DNA of 64,000 nucleotides from Glandiceps talaboti (GCF_964340395.1 NC_135551.1:5587963-5651962); one strand, 5' to 3'; counted from the stretch's first letter, positions 46,590-59,589 are shown. Translations and numbers: made by a program. The notes: generated from the letters alone by a model not told the origin.

Positions 46590-47260
46590 GATTTGTAGTG
46601 TAGTGTTTTAGCACAACTGACGTGATGTTCAGTAGTGCTGTAGGCATGGATACATGTGTTTGTGTGTTTGTGCATATGCCTGTGTGATTTGTATTTGCAT
46701 CGATCATTCCAATTATATTACAATGGTACATCAACTCTGTGTTAGGAAATATCGCACAATGTTGCAGAAGCTCAATAAGCGAACTTCATTTGGAGGAGGG
46801 GGTCTGGTGTCAAAGTGATTGCTGGACTTCATTTTCACACTTCTAACCAAATTTCAAAAAAATTCACACCTTCAATGATAACAGCTTCATTATTCAGATG
46901 TTGATAAGTTGATAAAAATGTTCTTCTAATGTGATACACAGTGCTGGGTTCCCAGTAGTTTTTAATGTGTTTACCATCATGTTTTTACATTACAAATGTA
47001 CATCGATTGTAGTGGTGTGACTGCTACAGTTTTCATCATGGTTTACATTATATACATTATATATGAGTGTGTTATGTCACACTTGTGAAGTTCGTTTATT
47101 TAGGGGGAGGGGGTAGGGGGTGTTGAGCTTCTGCAACATTGTGCCTCTTTCCTAACACAGATCTAGAGCTGATGTACCATTGTAATATAACCAGAATGAG
47201 GCAAACACAAATCAGACAGACACATGCACAAACACGCACATATAATAATAATAATAATAA
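46590..47260. mobile_element. Large inverted repeat, arms of 85 bp or more
   Basis: TTATATTACAATGGTACATC..GTGTTAGGAAA..GCACAATGTTGCAGAAGC at 46712-46772 is repeated in inverse orientation at 47110-47195, with further weak pairing outward. The spacer is about 320 bp. No coding content. Confidence 0.6.
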
Positions 47261-47989
47261 TAATAACTTTATTGCCACATATAAACTTAAAAAGTTGACA
47301 ATGGAAGTCGGTGTGGTTTCACAGTCAAAACACAAAAGATACAAAAACTAGGATATGATAAAATGACAGACAAATAAAAAGGCTGAGACTAAAAAATGTT
47401 CTGATTTAAGTACCTGCTAAAAATGTATATACAAGTTTAAACATCGTTCATGTATATGACAAAACCCCCTACCACCTCCACCTAAACAAAGGTTTACAAG
47501 TGTGACACCAAGGTCAAATAGCCAAATTTGGGTTTCTTCATAGCTTTTAGAATCAAACATTTCAATTGTTCACATTTTTAATCATGACTTGTGTTTGACT
47601 ATGTGAGGCATATGCAAGTACTCACTGAATTTCGTGACCTTGACCTGTATACCAAAATGGCAGCCATATTTGTGATAAAAAGATCATTCTGCCTGTTATC
47701 TTGAAAAGTCTATGGACACCATTCAAGTGCCTACCCTCACATTATCAATGATGAGCTTTCTAATGAGACCATGACCTTTGACCTTGACAAACATTTTCAA
47801 GGTGAAGAGAGAGAAAGGGTTACATTCTAGCTGCACACTTAAGATGGCCAAATATTATTGCTGAAAACCAACACTAGAAACTTTTGCATTCCTGGAAAGT
47901 CTAGATCTAAAAAAGCATTCCCATGATAAAATTACCAAAATGCTAACATCTTACACAATACAACACACAGGTTGGGGGACTATGTCTTC

Positions 47990-48230
47990 GAATGAAGGCT
48001 TGTTAAACAAATTGCAAAAACCTAAAAATGTATGTAAAAATAATGTTATTGTACGTATAATAACAAAGATTTACACAGTTTTCATTTTTTTCTCCAATTT
48101 ATTGAGTTCCAAACAAGAGCTTGGTATATGTTGTTTCTCATTATTTTTTCAAGTAGTAAAATATAGTAAAGTTGTTTTATCAATTGAAAATCTAATATAA
48201 ATATATTCTCATCATATGGCCACATTTATG
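47990..48230. mobile_element. Degenerate foldback MITE family A, copy 4
   Basis: Contains TTATTGTACGTATAATAACA, AATTTATTGAGTTCCAAACA and terminal CATCATATGGCCACATTTA corresponding to the right half of family A. The left half is eroded. Confidence 0.55.
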
Positions 48231-48414
48231 ATATAAATTATTTATGTAGAACAGTGAATTTCACAATACCGTGCAACTAGTAGTTTTCTGTTTGATACAA
48301 CCATGCATATACGAAAACAAAACTGTACATGTATATACCATTACCACACTGCGATAGCAAGATCTAATAATAGTAATATGTTTTGCTACATTTATTCTAA
48401 ATCGGTCAGTACAA

Positions 48415-48470
48415 AATGCAGGTCAGGTACAGGTCAGGTACAGGTCAGGTCAGGTCAGGTCAGATTACAG
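48415..48470. repeat. (CAGGT)n-type short tandem repeat
   Basis: GCAGGTCAGGTACAGGTCAGG and similar runs of AGGTC/AGGTAC. Confidence 0.9.
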
Positions 48471-49278
48471 AATATGATATCAGTGGGGGGGTGTCATCTT
48501 GTTTTATATATAATTGATAGGGGTCAGCCCTTTTTGGTTTTACAGTAGGTCAGTGACATTTTGTCGGCCCGATAGAAAAATCAACTCTGTAAGTCTCCAA
48601 GTCATGTGTATATGTCTCTGGTCTACATTCCAAACCAATAAACTGTACCTAATGTTAACATTCTAAGGCTAGTCAAATTATGACAAAACTGGATGTTTGA
48701 TATTGGAGAATTTACACAAGATTTATTGGTGAATGGTGAACTACATTAATATTTGGTGAACGTGATTGATATCTGGAGGTACTGGTGAATGGCGAAGTAG
48801 AGTTTTTACTTCCTGATGAATGGTGATCATTTAAGAGGGGTATATACCCCCCCCCCCCCGATAGCTGTGTCTAAAGCGTTCATCCTTTCACTAATAAGCT
48901 TTAAAGACTTCATCAGCAGACATCGACTAAAATAACTACTATGCACTAAAACAAAGATATTTACCAGTTTCATCAAACCACAAGGCTTGCTTAGTAAGTG
49001 GATTCAAACTAGTAATTGTCCCAAGTACGTGAATATTAACAAGAACCCTCCCAAGTATGCGAACGGGAAAATCTTGTGTACGTGTACCTGTCTGGATACT
49101 TCCGATGTAATACTGTATACAGCTTGGTCGTTATCTATGGTCTTGCAATCTAGTGTAGTCTTCAGAGAACGTTCAGTTTCCTCTATTTATGATACATTTT
49201 AAGAGAAATGTAAAATTATTATTGTAAATGCTAATATGATTTATGAGATAAGCTCGTTTTAAGTTGACTGAGCTAACA

Positions 49279-50615
49279 TTATACTGCACCAGGCAATGGT
49301 GATACGAGAAAGCCCGTCATGCATATCGCATGCAGTTTGGTGTTCTTTCTATATGGTGCTCGATTTTTTTGAACCTCCCAGTCGTCTCCACGACGTGGCT
49401 TTCTACTATGCTCCGAGAAAGAATGTTGGCTGCCATTACTTGTGAGTGCAATGATAACATTGTTGTCACCAATCTGAACGAATTTTCCATTTATTTCATA
49501 GACTCTCTTCACAGTCGCCACGCCATGCTCTTTGACCAAGAACCTGAACAGTTTATGTTGACTTTTTTCGCTTGATGAACAGACTGAGTTCTCTTTGCTC
49601 CTTTCAAGTCCTAGTAGTTAAGACGAGACAAAACATGTGAGTTCTCACTAAAGAATCTGACACAAAGCTTAAACAAATAAACCTGTTAAGGGGTGGACCA
49701 TTTGATATCCCGGGGGGGGGAGATTGGGGTTGTCAAAAGGAGTTGCTTGAAAAAAAATCCGGATATAAATGGGTCATGGAAAAAAAAGACGGACCACTGC
49801 TGCTAGGAAAAAATTCTTGGCAGGCAAAAGTGAACTTGAAGGTTTCGTAACAGTAATCTTCATATTATTAGATAGTTTATAAAAGACCTTAATCTAAATT
49901 GTTCTAGTCTCTTCAGTATGAAATTGTCAGAAAGGATGAATATACTTTCTATTTCGGACACTACATGTATCGACACTACAAATCAGATTCCAGTTTCTAT
50001 TATACACTAGGTATGACCATGCACCTAAATTTACCAGTGACTTTACTTTACATACATGCAATATTAATGACCCTATACCAATGTCACATACCCACTTTTA
50101 CTACATGGGAAACTTAAAAACTGTCTTATGTTTACTTTAGCTTTTCGAAGCTAGTATATATTACCTCAGAGACTATGAATAACCTAAAAATTCCCTCAAT
50201 AGAAACAAAAAACTCCAGATCTGCCAGGGAAAACCCGAGGACTCTCTCAACCCAGAGGTCACTCATGCATTAAACCAACAATAAGATTCACCAAAATTGT
50301 AAAATCCTCCAAGGCTTCTAGGGGGAGAGCCCGTATAACCCACACCCACCACAAGAGGTAGACATGCCCCAGTCTCAAATCAAAGTTCTTCCCTCCACCT
50401 CTTACTGTCAAGATGCTATGAAACTTTATATCAAAATGTTTAAACCCTATGTAGTTGGTTTTTTTTTATGTTGGTGCTGTCTTGTAAAGCTTGAACATTA
50501 TTGTTTGAAAGTGTCTGAATAGTCTTTGAATAGAATAGAAATTGAATTTTAAGAATAAAAATCATGCAGGGCTTCTAGAACCCCCCCCCACACACACACA
50601 CACACACATACATGT

Positions 50616-50689
<74 letters not shown>

Positions 50690-51483
50690 GAGGTGGACAT
50701 ATCCCAGTCTCAAAGCTCTTCCATCTACAGCTTACTGTCAAGATGCTATGAAACTTTATTCATGGGGGTCAGTGACTTTGTCGGCCCAATGGAAAGAACC
50801 ACTACACTACACCCCCGGGTGGAGGAACTCGTCGGTCTGTGTGAATGCTGGAGCTCACCAACCAACTTTCCAATTTGCATTTTCAATGTGCCATCATACC
50901 ATGGCATAAAAACTGTTAATGATGTTTATTTAAAAATCAAACATGTATTGAAATATTTAGTTTCCTAAATATAATCTGTGTGTGATAGAACAGAAGCTAT
51001 TTACTCTCTGTATTACCCTGTGCGAAAACCAAACAGACAATTATGGCAACAAAAGTAGATGTTCAACATTCAATGGCGTAAAAAAAATCCGGATATCTCA
51101 AAGAAGGAAAGAAAAAAAGTTGCCAGCTTAGGCGTAGGAGAAAAAAAAAACAATTCACAGGCAAGCAGGTGGGGAAAAATAATGACTCAACCAATCTTCC
51201 TAGCCCCTCTCAGGATATAAAATGGTTCACCCCTAATTCTAATTTGTGTCTATCAATCGGGCGTTACACAAAGATCAGTCATGAAGGTAATATTTCCCTG
51301 TCGCTATTCTCCTATAATGATGAATGTGATTGTTCACAGTCTTTTGTGGGCTAGTATTCTATGCAAGGATGGTCGTAATAGAGAAAAATATCACGTTACT
51401 ATAGTTATTTACGAATACGCATCACCGCGTTTGTATGTGCAAAGATATGCAAATAGCAGTGACGGTAGTTTGTGACGTTTGTT

Positions 51484-51533
<50 letters not shown>

Positions 51534-53382
51534 TTTGTTTGTTTGTTTGTTTGTTTGTTTGTTTGTTTGTTTGTTTGTTTGCTTGGTTGGTTTTTATACA
51601 GATTATTCAATTGCCCACAAGTTACTGTGGCTCTGATGCAATGGAATATTTGCCCACAAGTTTTATCTTATTCATATATCCCATCCCTAATTGATAGTAC
51701 ACAAATTGGTGAGGGAACGCCCGTTTGTTTGTTTGTTTGTTTGTTTGTGTGTATGTATGTGTTTGTTTGTTTGTTTGGTTGGTTGGTTGGTTGGTTTTAT
51801 ACGGATTATTCAATTCGTGACAAAGAGCTGCAAGAGAGCCTGTAAAATACGACACACCGTACCTTCTTTCCAAAAGTTGCCCCTGTACAGAGGAAGAGTG
51901 ACGTCAGCATTTTCACGTCCAATGTAGGCATAAATAACGAAGGATACAGGTGCTATATTGGTACATCTCCAGGAAACTCCTTTTTTGTCACCAAAGCTGT
52001 ATTGAAATATGCAGATAAATTAAATCTAAATGGAGCTACTATAGAAATGATCTAGACTTCCTCACACGTGAATGGATTTCCTAATTAGGTTGAGATCTTT
52101 CATTTGTCTTTTGCCATTATGTGATTACAACGAGGGTGAATGTATGCAAAATCCCTGAGGCATACAAAATTTAAAAATGAGTGACTCTAAAACGAATGAC
52201 AACCCGATTGACATGAAACGAATGACAGCATTTCCAGTATGTAAACAGTGGAATGACACCCTTTCCCACCTGTGGTAGTAATTGTATAAGTCATGTATTA
52301 ACGTTAACGTTGTACAGTTCGACAGTATAATATTGAGCTTGATTGTATCAGCATTTCAAAACTGACCCCACTGGTTCCCTATTCCGAATATATGTGTGTG
52401 TACTGTTCAGTGTTTCAATGCTTAGTGGTATGGCATACAAAATTATACATTGTACTATGTAATACATTCACATTTTTCTTAATGTTCCCTCGATGAAGCA
52501 GTATTTTTATTATGATCAGAAGTGCGTATTTTAATCTGCTGACTCGTCATTATAGCACAGAGCGCATACTGTGGGTCTCGAGAGGGGACCCCCCCCCCTT
52601 CCAGACCCACCCCACTCAGTCGCTCCACTTCCTCGTTGCAGTAATTCTCACCGAGTTGTATCGTAGTACAACTTATGATTGGTAGGAGCATCCATCAACT
52701 TTCCAGTTATAATTGTAAACCGTACAACGCCAATTAATTTTCTTTGTAATTCGTGCTTTTTTTATAATAAATGTAAAAATTGAATTTATATCTTCGTAAG
52801 CTTAATTTCGTATTGAAAACTCTTATTTTTTCGTAAATTGTATACTGGGGGACCCCCCCCCCCTTGCCCACCCTCTACATAGTAACGATACTTTTGTTTA
52901 CTGTGTACTTTAAAGTAGATATTATTCAAAACTCACCACACGATTCCTTTGTCAGCATTAAGCCATACACAGATGTTGTCTTGCACTGAATCATGTGAGT
53001 AGCGTTCGACAATCGTTACACTGCTTTTGATGATGAGTGAATTATCGAGCAGATTCCAAAAGTAAACATCTGATGAAATAGTATCTCTCACACCAATCAC
53101 TGCCAACTTCCCTCTTTGTTCTTGTGACCAAAGGATATCGAAACTGTGATTTCCTTTCGTGTATTTCTTCTTTCCCTGAACTACTGCATCGTCATTTAAT
53201 TGCCGATCACTTCTCGCTCTAGACATCTCTTCATTTACTTTGGCCTTAACTGCAGAGCTGGGATCCCAACCGTTCTCAAATTCTACCCTCGTCAACAATT
53301 GATCCGGTTCTAGCGAGTTTTTCAATGAGTTCAGATCGTCTTTTTCAAAAAGCTGGCAAATTCGATTCGACCGGCTTGTCAT
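49279..53382 (-). CDS. Unrecognised protein, two-exon model
   Basis: Exon 1 (52937-53382) opens with ATGACAAGCCGG (G at -3) and ends at a good donor, GTGTG|GTGAGT. Exon 2 (49279-49543) follows an acceptor ACTGTTCAG|GTTC. The junction completes TGG (Trp) and reads GIVW|FLVKEHGVATVKRVYE, ending TAA; the total is 236 codons. The middle region (NHSFDILWSQEQRGKLAVIG, DVYFWNLLDNSLII, DNICVWLNADKGIVWFLVKE, GKFVQIGDNNVIIAL) has a beta-strand rhythm like propeller blades; the N-terminus is polar and helical. No family was recognised. The 3.4-kb intron could hide further exons, and the C-terminal 45 residues after SQHSFSEHS look less constrained, so the model may end too late. Confidence 0.5.
50315..50800. 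repeat. Direct duplication carrying a (CA)n/(CATACA)n microsatellite
   Basis: CCAGTCTCAAATCAAAGTTC..CTTACTGTCAAGATGCTATG at 50372-50425 recurs at 50703-50752, each preceded by GAGGT(A/G)GACAT and a GCTTCTAG block. A CA/CATACA array of about 110 bp lies in the second unit (50583-50690). Confidence 0.75.
51480..51585. repeat. (GT)n then (GTTT)n compound microsatellite
   Basis: About 46 bases of GT followed by about 50 bases of GTTT. A second GTTT/GGTT array is at 51720-51796, and TTTTATAC.GATTATTCAATT follows both, so the pair appears duplicated. Confidence 0.95.
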
Positions 53383-53589
53383 GTCTTGATAAGAAAATCA
53401 AAAATATAATTATTTATTTCATTTATGTCAGTCTTTTCAAGATACAGAATATTAAACATAAAATATGTTATTAGTATCAAGGTTATCAGTTGTTTTGAGA
53501 TAATCGATATTACTACTTAGGGCCCGGACAGTTTTAAATGACTGGAGGCGGGGGAGGCAGTGTTTTTGGTTGTGGGGAGGGTTAATTTT

Positions 53590-53710
53590 TAAAAGCACCT
53601 CTTGAAGTGGGAGGGGCGGTCATTTTGGAAACCACCACTGAAAGCGGAAGGGGGTCATTTTGGAAACCACCACTTGAAGTGGGGGTCACGTTGGAAAACC
53701 ACAATACAAG
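53590..53710. repeat. Threefold G-rich tandem repeat, about 37-bp unit
   Basis: GTCATTTTGGAAACCACCAC with GAAGTGGGAGGGG is repeated three times. Confidence 0.8.
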
Positions 53711-54630
53711 ATTCATTTTGGTGCCATGAATTGACTCCTGAACAACCGTAATTTTCAAAACGTTCGACAGCGGGAGGGGGATAGCCCTCACTTATCCTCC
53801 CCATCTGTATTTTCCACATATACATGTGCCATTTGTGCACTATTTCTCAAACAAGAAATTCAAACACTTAGTATTTGGGTATACTGTATTTAAGAATGTC
53901 TAGTTGTGTATTAGTTTATGGTTTTGGTTAGCTTTCATTCTGGTATATTGACAGTAGCTTTAACTGGTGCTATAAGTGGCCATTTGTGTGTTTTTTAATC
54001 AATTGTCATTCTCAAGAAATAAAACTTGTTGTGAATGAAATTGTACAAACATTATGATATGGGATACATCTGAATGTATTAACGTAAGCCATTGAAAATA
54101 ACGTACAGTTGGTATTGATACACTGCACAGAGAGTTGTATTTGATTCTGCACATGTTTGTTATATCATGTTTTACTGCCGTATATAATACCACATGTATA
54201 TATACCATTAGTAGCATTATATCAGAAATTAGTTTGGAGTGTAATCCTAGAATCAATGGTAAGGACTTTATCCCATCGCTGCCACCACGTTAAGAGTTTT
54301 AAAGGCATTACTTATTTCCCACTACTACCACCAGAGTGAATGTGTGTGAAGACACTGCATTAATCATTCTCTGTTTTGATATCACTTACTAAGAGGAAGT
54401 CCAGCACTCCAATAGACTAACATTGAGTACACTCCCGACATGGTCGGGATAGAGGTCAAAATCTCCACAATGTTATCCCTACTATCTTAACTTTACCTAA
54501 CTGTGCCCATTCTGCTCCTGTGACACTCACCACTCTCCTCACATCATATCACAACGTTCTCTGACATTGATTCACTGCATGGTTGTAAACAGTGATTTGA
54601 TTGATATGGTCTGCTATTACGGTACCTGCC
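53711..54630. other. Non-coding spacer
   Basis: No gene, element or array recognised in this stretch. Confidence 0.4.
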
Positions 54631-54659
54631 TCTAACTCTAACCCTAACCCTAACCCTAT
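54631..54659. repeat. Interstitial telomere-type repeat (CCCTAA)n
   Basis: TCTAACTCTAACCCTAACCC and onward: about three perfect CCCTAA units after two CTCTAA variants. This is the TTAGGG-type telomere motif common to most animals outside arthropods. Confidence 0.8.
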
Positions 54660-54861
54660 GACTCATGTGGTAGAAATGGGATGACATCAGCACGTCATCA
54701 CATGAACACTGAAGGTCCTTGTCTTGCCATGGATTGCTTGCTACCATGGCAACCTTGTTAATTCGTAGTAGACCTATTTGCAAACAGTTAAGACTTCGAT
54801 CATGCAAAGCAACGACAAATTTAAGCAGCAGAAACGTGCACAATTTACGAGTGTTCTCTCC

Positions 54862-54967
<106 letters not shown>

Positions 54968-55529
54968 CAGTCTTACTAAACTTGACATCTCATCAGATGA
55001 CTACGGCTCGCTTCTTGGAAATCCACTGTAATTCGTAAGTGCTAAACATAGACTGGAAATCACCTAATTTTCAACCCTTTTAATCAAATACACCTACATG
55101 ACCTAAACGAAAATGATTACCCTGCAACTTCTGCAGTAATTAGCATCCAACACACACTCGTCAAAATGTTCATTGTGTTGTTATGCTTTAAAAATTTAGA
55201 CAAGGTATTGTGTATGGTTCGGAGTGTATGGCTTAACCGGTAATACGTACAGCTAAAATAGACAGTGTTCGCCATAAGACTACTTGTAACATTCACTATC
55301 AAAGTGGATCATTTTACAAATCTATATGTTGTTGTTTTACTTGATTGATAACATTTTTACCGCTAAACACAGCATATGCATGGTTATTATTGAAGAGTTC
55401 ATTGTAGTAAAAGGACTTGCCACAACGCTTAACAGACCACTGTATTTTTTTAATAGTGTCAGCGGCAAAATGAGCTCTGACTTGCGAGAATGAGGAACAT
55501 TTAAAAAATATGAATAAAAGTCAATAACA

Positions 55530-55635
55530 CTCTGTCTTCAATCACAATCCTGTTGTGTTCAGCAGTAAAAGTGTTCTACTCCAGCAAGTAAAACAACAAT
55601 CTCAACTTGCCAAATAATAAGTTTTCATCATTAAA
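55530..55635. repeat. Dispersed repeat, copy related to 14423-14520
   Basis: CAATCACAATCCTGTTGTGT, CAGCAGTAAAAGTGTTCT and CAACTTGCCAAATAATAAG parallel the intronic copy in USP16/45. Confidence 0.45.
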
Positions 55636-56286
55636 TGTATTACAGTCTTTTGGTTAACACGCCATGTTTTGGCAGTATACTGTCCTAACTTTAGGATGTT
55701 GTGACGGTTTGTATTCAGAGCTATTAAAATGTTCATTTTATAACATCTTAGCGAAATGCCATAAAAACGATCTTCTTGTCTCTATCTATATTCGAAGATC
55801 TTCGAATCTTTAGAGATTAACTCTAAGATCTTCCAAGAGATCTTTTGGAATTCCTCATCTTAACACATTTCAGGCTACAAGTTCAAGTCCATAATTGAAT
55901 CCACATACACAATATACTGGAGAACAATTTAAAAGAAAAGAACATGGTGTACATTGGACTGTCCACTATATACAATGTATACAGTCCGACAATCTTGTGC
56001 TATGAACAAAGTCAAAGTTACTACAATGCACTCTAGTTTAAATACTTCTCGAAACAAACACGACACTAATTTAGGTTCTCACCTTCGCCATCAGCTGGAA
56101 TACCCTGCGTTGAAAACAGATCGAAAATTATATTTTTAAGATTTCACCTGGAGGGAACTTATGTCTAGTGTCTGTGTGAATGCGGAACAACGCAAAAAAG
56201 TCACCTTCTCATATAATATAGTATCACTTGAGATATGGACTTTGCTCCACGATCTCGAGCTTGTCATCCTGCCAGGGCCAGACATA

Positions 56287-56353
56287 GGTCATTGTTATAC
56301 ATAGTAGTGACGTCGATGTGGCGACATCGACCCTACTATATATTACAATGACC
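56287..56353. other. Near-perfect 67-base hairpin
   Basis: Left arm GGTCATTGTTATACATAGTA plus GTGACGTCGATGT pairs with right arm ACATCGACCCTACTATATAT plus TACAATGACC around a four-base loop (GGCG). The stem is about 30 bp with three or four mismatches or bulges. It could be a tiny palindromic element or a structured RNA. Confidence 0.55.
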
Positions 56354-56785
56354 ATTGAATGATTTGGCTAGGAAACGACCAGAATTTACGCCAGGGGTAG
56401 GGCAAGAGAAAAATACAAAGAGGGACCATGAAAATTCTGGTGTTTTGAAAAGGGGGGGGGGGCATGAAATATTATGCTCAAGGATATAACCTTATTTTTT
56501 CAGTTATAGATCAAGAAAACATTTATCAAACTGTATATTAAAGCACAACTCAGTGCTTCACGGGGCTTTCTCTTTTTGTGATGCGAATATTTGTAATTTA
56601 CTCAGTGAGTAAGAGAACATTGTAGACAGAGATAGTGTCAATTCGTTCAATAAGTCTGGATAAACTGTGCCAATATCACCATTTGACACGTCTACCATGC
56701 ATTAGCTGAACCTATGACTACTATAGACTGAACTGCTGTCGATACTTTACCATGCTGGACAAATCAGACCTTATTGGTGGGGACA

Positions 56786-57012
56786 ACAGCTAAAATGATG
56801 TAAGCTTGGTGTTTCACTCATGGGACATTACAGCTAAAATGATGCAGGCTTGGTGTTTCACTCATGCGACATTACAGCTAAACTGATGTAGGTTTGGTGT
56901 TTCACTCATGTGACATTACAGCTAAAATGATGTAGGCTTGGTGTTTCACTCACACCAGTAATGATGGATGGATGAATGAAACATCAAGCCAACATCATTT
57001 AAGCTGTAAGCC
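56786..57012. repeat. 44-bp minisatellite with a terminal inverted copy
   Basis: ACAGCTAAAATGATGTAGGC and TTGGTGTTTCACTCATG are repeated four times. The array is closed by one inverted copy (GAAACATCAAGCCAACATCA then TTTAAGCTGTAAG), making a potential hairpin. Confidence 0.8.
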
Positions 57013-57237
57013 GCGCTGTGATGACGACCTAGGACTTGTTTAGGGAGCCTTCATCAATAATCACTAGGGGGAGGGCCGGAGGAATTCCAACCCGGTCTGT
57101 GGCACAAAATGTGACCCTCCCCCTAGTCAATTGTGCTAAAAAGTGACCCTCCCTCAATTTCCTTTCTCTAAAACACGACAGCCCCCCTCCCCGTTCATGT
57201 TTTTAAAATGAAAAACAACAACATTTTTTTTGACACC

Positions 57238-57306
57238 GCCTCCCTGTGGCATACTTTTCAGAGATTAGTAGTCAAGAAGTCTTGGGTTCGAATCCCACTA
57301 GAGGCA
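57238..57306 (+). repeat. tRNA-like sequence (SINE head or tRNA pseudogene)
   Basis: A perfect B box GGGTTCGAATCCC at 57284-57296 forms a T-arm, and GCCTC at the 5' end pairs with GAGGC at 57301-57305. The acceptor stem has mismatches at positions 6-7, and the D-arm/anticodon region does not fold convincingly, so a working tRNA is unlikely. Confidence 0.5.
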
Positions 57307-57461
57307 GGGAATTTTTCTGTAATTGTTTTCCACTATTACCACCACAGTGAGTTTGTCTTAGTATTAAATAAATGCCTGGTAATTAGATCTAATTGGCTGT
57401 GCTCAGTGAAGGCCAGAACTCCAAAAAACTAGATGAGCGCCAATACCCTGGCTCGACATGA

Positions 57462-57665
57462 GTGCCACAGCGACACCAACGACTGACCTCTAGAGTTCTT
57501 TGCAAAATTTCGAGGTTGAGAGTTAGCAAAAGCAATATCGATATTTCCGACAACGAAGATGACACACAAGAAAAATCACCAGAAAAACATGAAAGTGAAG
57601 CAAACCTTGATAACTCGTGGTATCCTTTTCCAGACAAGTTGTTTTCTCTATTGTATTTACTATAG
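57462..57665 (+). pseudogene. Possible transposon-derived coding remnant
   Basis: A 67-codon frame with DISDNEDDTQEKSPEKHESE followed by NSWYPFPDKLFSLLYLL. The acidic stretch plus WYPFP segment resembles N-terminal parts of some transposon-encoded proteins, but I cannot name the family. Ancestral sequence upstream is broken by stops. Confidence 0.25.
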
Positions 57666-58029
57666 TGTAATTCTGGTCCTCGACCTAAGGCAAGATATCA
57701 TTTTGGCAGATTTGCATTACACAGTCATTTTCTCCAAACACTTGTCTTTTCGACCAATTTTTTTTTTTTTTAGGATTTGTCTCTCTCTTTTTAAAAACTT
57801 GACATTTAAATAGACGCTGCCGTTTATCCATTTAATTTCTTTCAAGGAAAGCATTGTTAAATTTCTGTCCACAGTCTCGTGACATACTAAATTTGATCTG
57901 GTTCATCCTTGCGGAAATCAGCATTGCAGGAATTCCATCTATGGATTCTGTTATGACTTTTACAGTTCCAGGTTTTGATGTGGACCTTATAGGCCAAGGT
58001 ATGAAGATATAAATAAAACATTTATAAAC

Positions 58030-58116
58030 GAAACACAGACACACACATATACATACGTACGTACGTACGTACACATACATACATACATACATACATACAT
58101 ACATACATACATACAC

Positions 58117-58182
<66 letters not shown>

Positions 58183-58250
58183 TCTCTCTCTCAGACAGAC
58201 AGACAGACAGACAGACACACACACACACACACACACACTCACACACAGAC
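58030..58250. repeat. Compound microsatellite (GTAC)n (ATAC)n (GACA)n (CA)n
   Basis: CACATACATACGTACGTACG, (ATAC)n, about 20 units of GACA interrupted by CTCTCTCTC, then CA repeats. The long Cys/Val/Leu/Ser frame on the minus strand is repeat-derived. Confidence 0.95.
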
Positions 58251-59434
58251 GGCCAGATACCACACCATGCCTATAGCACTACTGAACCTTATCATCAGTT
58301 CAGTTGTGCTAATAATTGAATAAAATAAATGAAATCCCGACCTACATACCATATTCTCTGACGCCATATTATCGGAGACACACACTTATTTTATTTCGCC
58401 TTAATTATAAATGCCAAAATATGTTGCTTGTCTTGTAGTTTTAATGAATAACAACTATGAGAGTGTTCAGACAAAAGTGAAATATGGCATTCAACATAAC
58501 AGACAGTGTACTATTTCTACATAGCTGCCCAAAGTAGAATCTATGTTATAAAACGTTAATTTACTCAAATTCCATAACTGACAGATGAATCTAAGTAATC
58601 GGTAAACTCCTTAGGGGTGAGATCAATAGTTCAATGTAAGAAGACATAAAAAAAACTGGGCCATTGTACTTCTCATCCTGCAAAATCGATTTTACTTTGA
58701 ATTACTGTTTGTATCCCTAAATGCAAACATTTCTTTTAAAATATTGTCAAATTGACAAATAGAAGTATTTTTGCTATAGTAAATGCATGGCACTAAAATA
58801 AAGTAAAGTGTCAACAAAAGAATATTTTGTATTCATAGCACTACATACTACTACATACTGATTTGAAATTGATTGTGCTGTCCAGCACATTTTTCAATTT
58901 TGGCCAATTTAGTTAGAAGGGGGGTGAGGGTGGGGTGGGGGTCTGATGAGGCCTAACTGAAAGAATTTTAGTTTGTTTAATATCCTATATTGAACTATTG
59001 ATGCTGCCCCTCATATATGACTTTTTATGTCTAGAAAAAATATCATAAAATGAACTCTTACCATAAAATATTCTCTGTGTTAGACATGTTTGACAGCTAT
59101 ATTTTGTCTGAGTTACAGGATAGATTCGTGTAGTATTGGTGCCTTCCTACATACTGGATGTGAAACTGGAATCTACTGTATTACAGATTGGTCTTACGCA
59201 GTAGTTTAAGTACCACAGTAATGAAAAACCAGATATGTTTTAATTACTCTAAATTAAACCAATCCATGTAGCTATTTCCATAATATTTAACATAAATTTG
59301 TATTCGTTGATATCAGTGGTGTTACGTGTAAATGATGCAAGCCTGGTCTGGTCAATACAGAAACAAGGCTAGTCTGATTAATACTTATAAATAAACAATG
59401 TCACAGATATATGGCTGAAATGTAGATCGGTGTA

Positions 59435-59583
<149 letters not shown>

Positions 59584-59589
59584 GCTAAC

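Noticed and set aside
50612-50968. 118-codon plus-strand frame
   Set aside because: Starts in a CA repeat and continues through a duplicated non-coding block; no splice or homology support.
55791-55806. Perfect palindrome TTCGAAGATCTTCGAA
   Set aside because: Spacing of the TTC/GAA blocks does not match a heat-shock element, and no neighbouring gene would use it.
57238-57306. Functional tRNA gene
   Set aside because: Good B box and partial acceptor pairing, but the D-arm and anticodon arm do not fold and the acceptor stem has mismatches.
57832-58263. 143-codon minus-strand frame with Cys/Val/Leu repeats and a C-terminal non-repetitive tail
   Set aside because: Most is GACA/CA repeat translation. 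The tail (GTVKVITESIDGIPAMLIS...) is not recognised and has no clear acceptor, so no exon is called.
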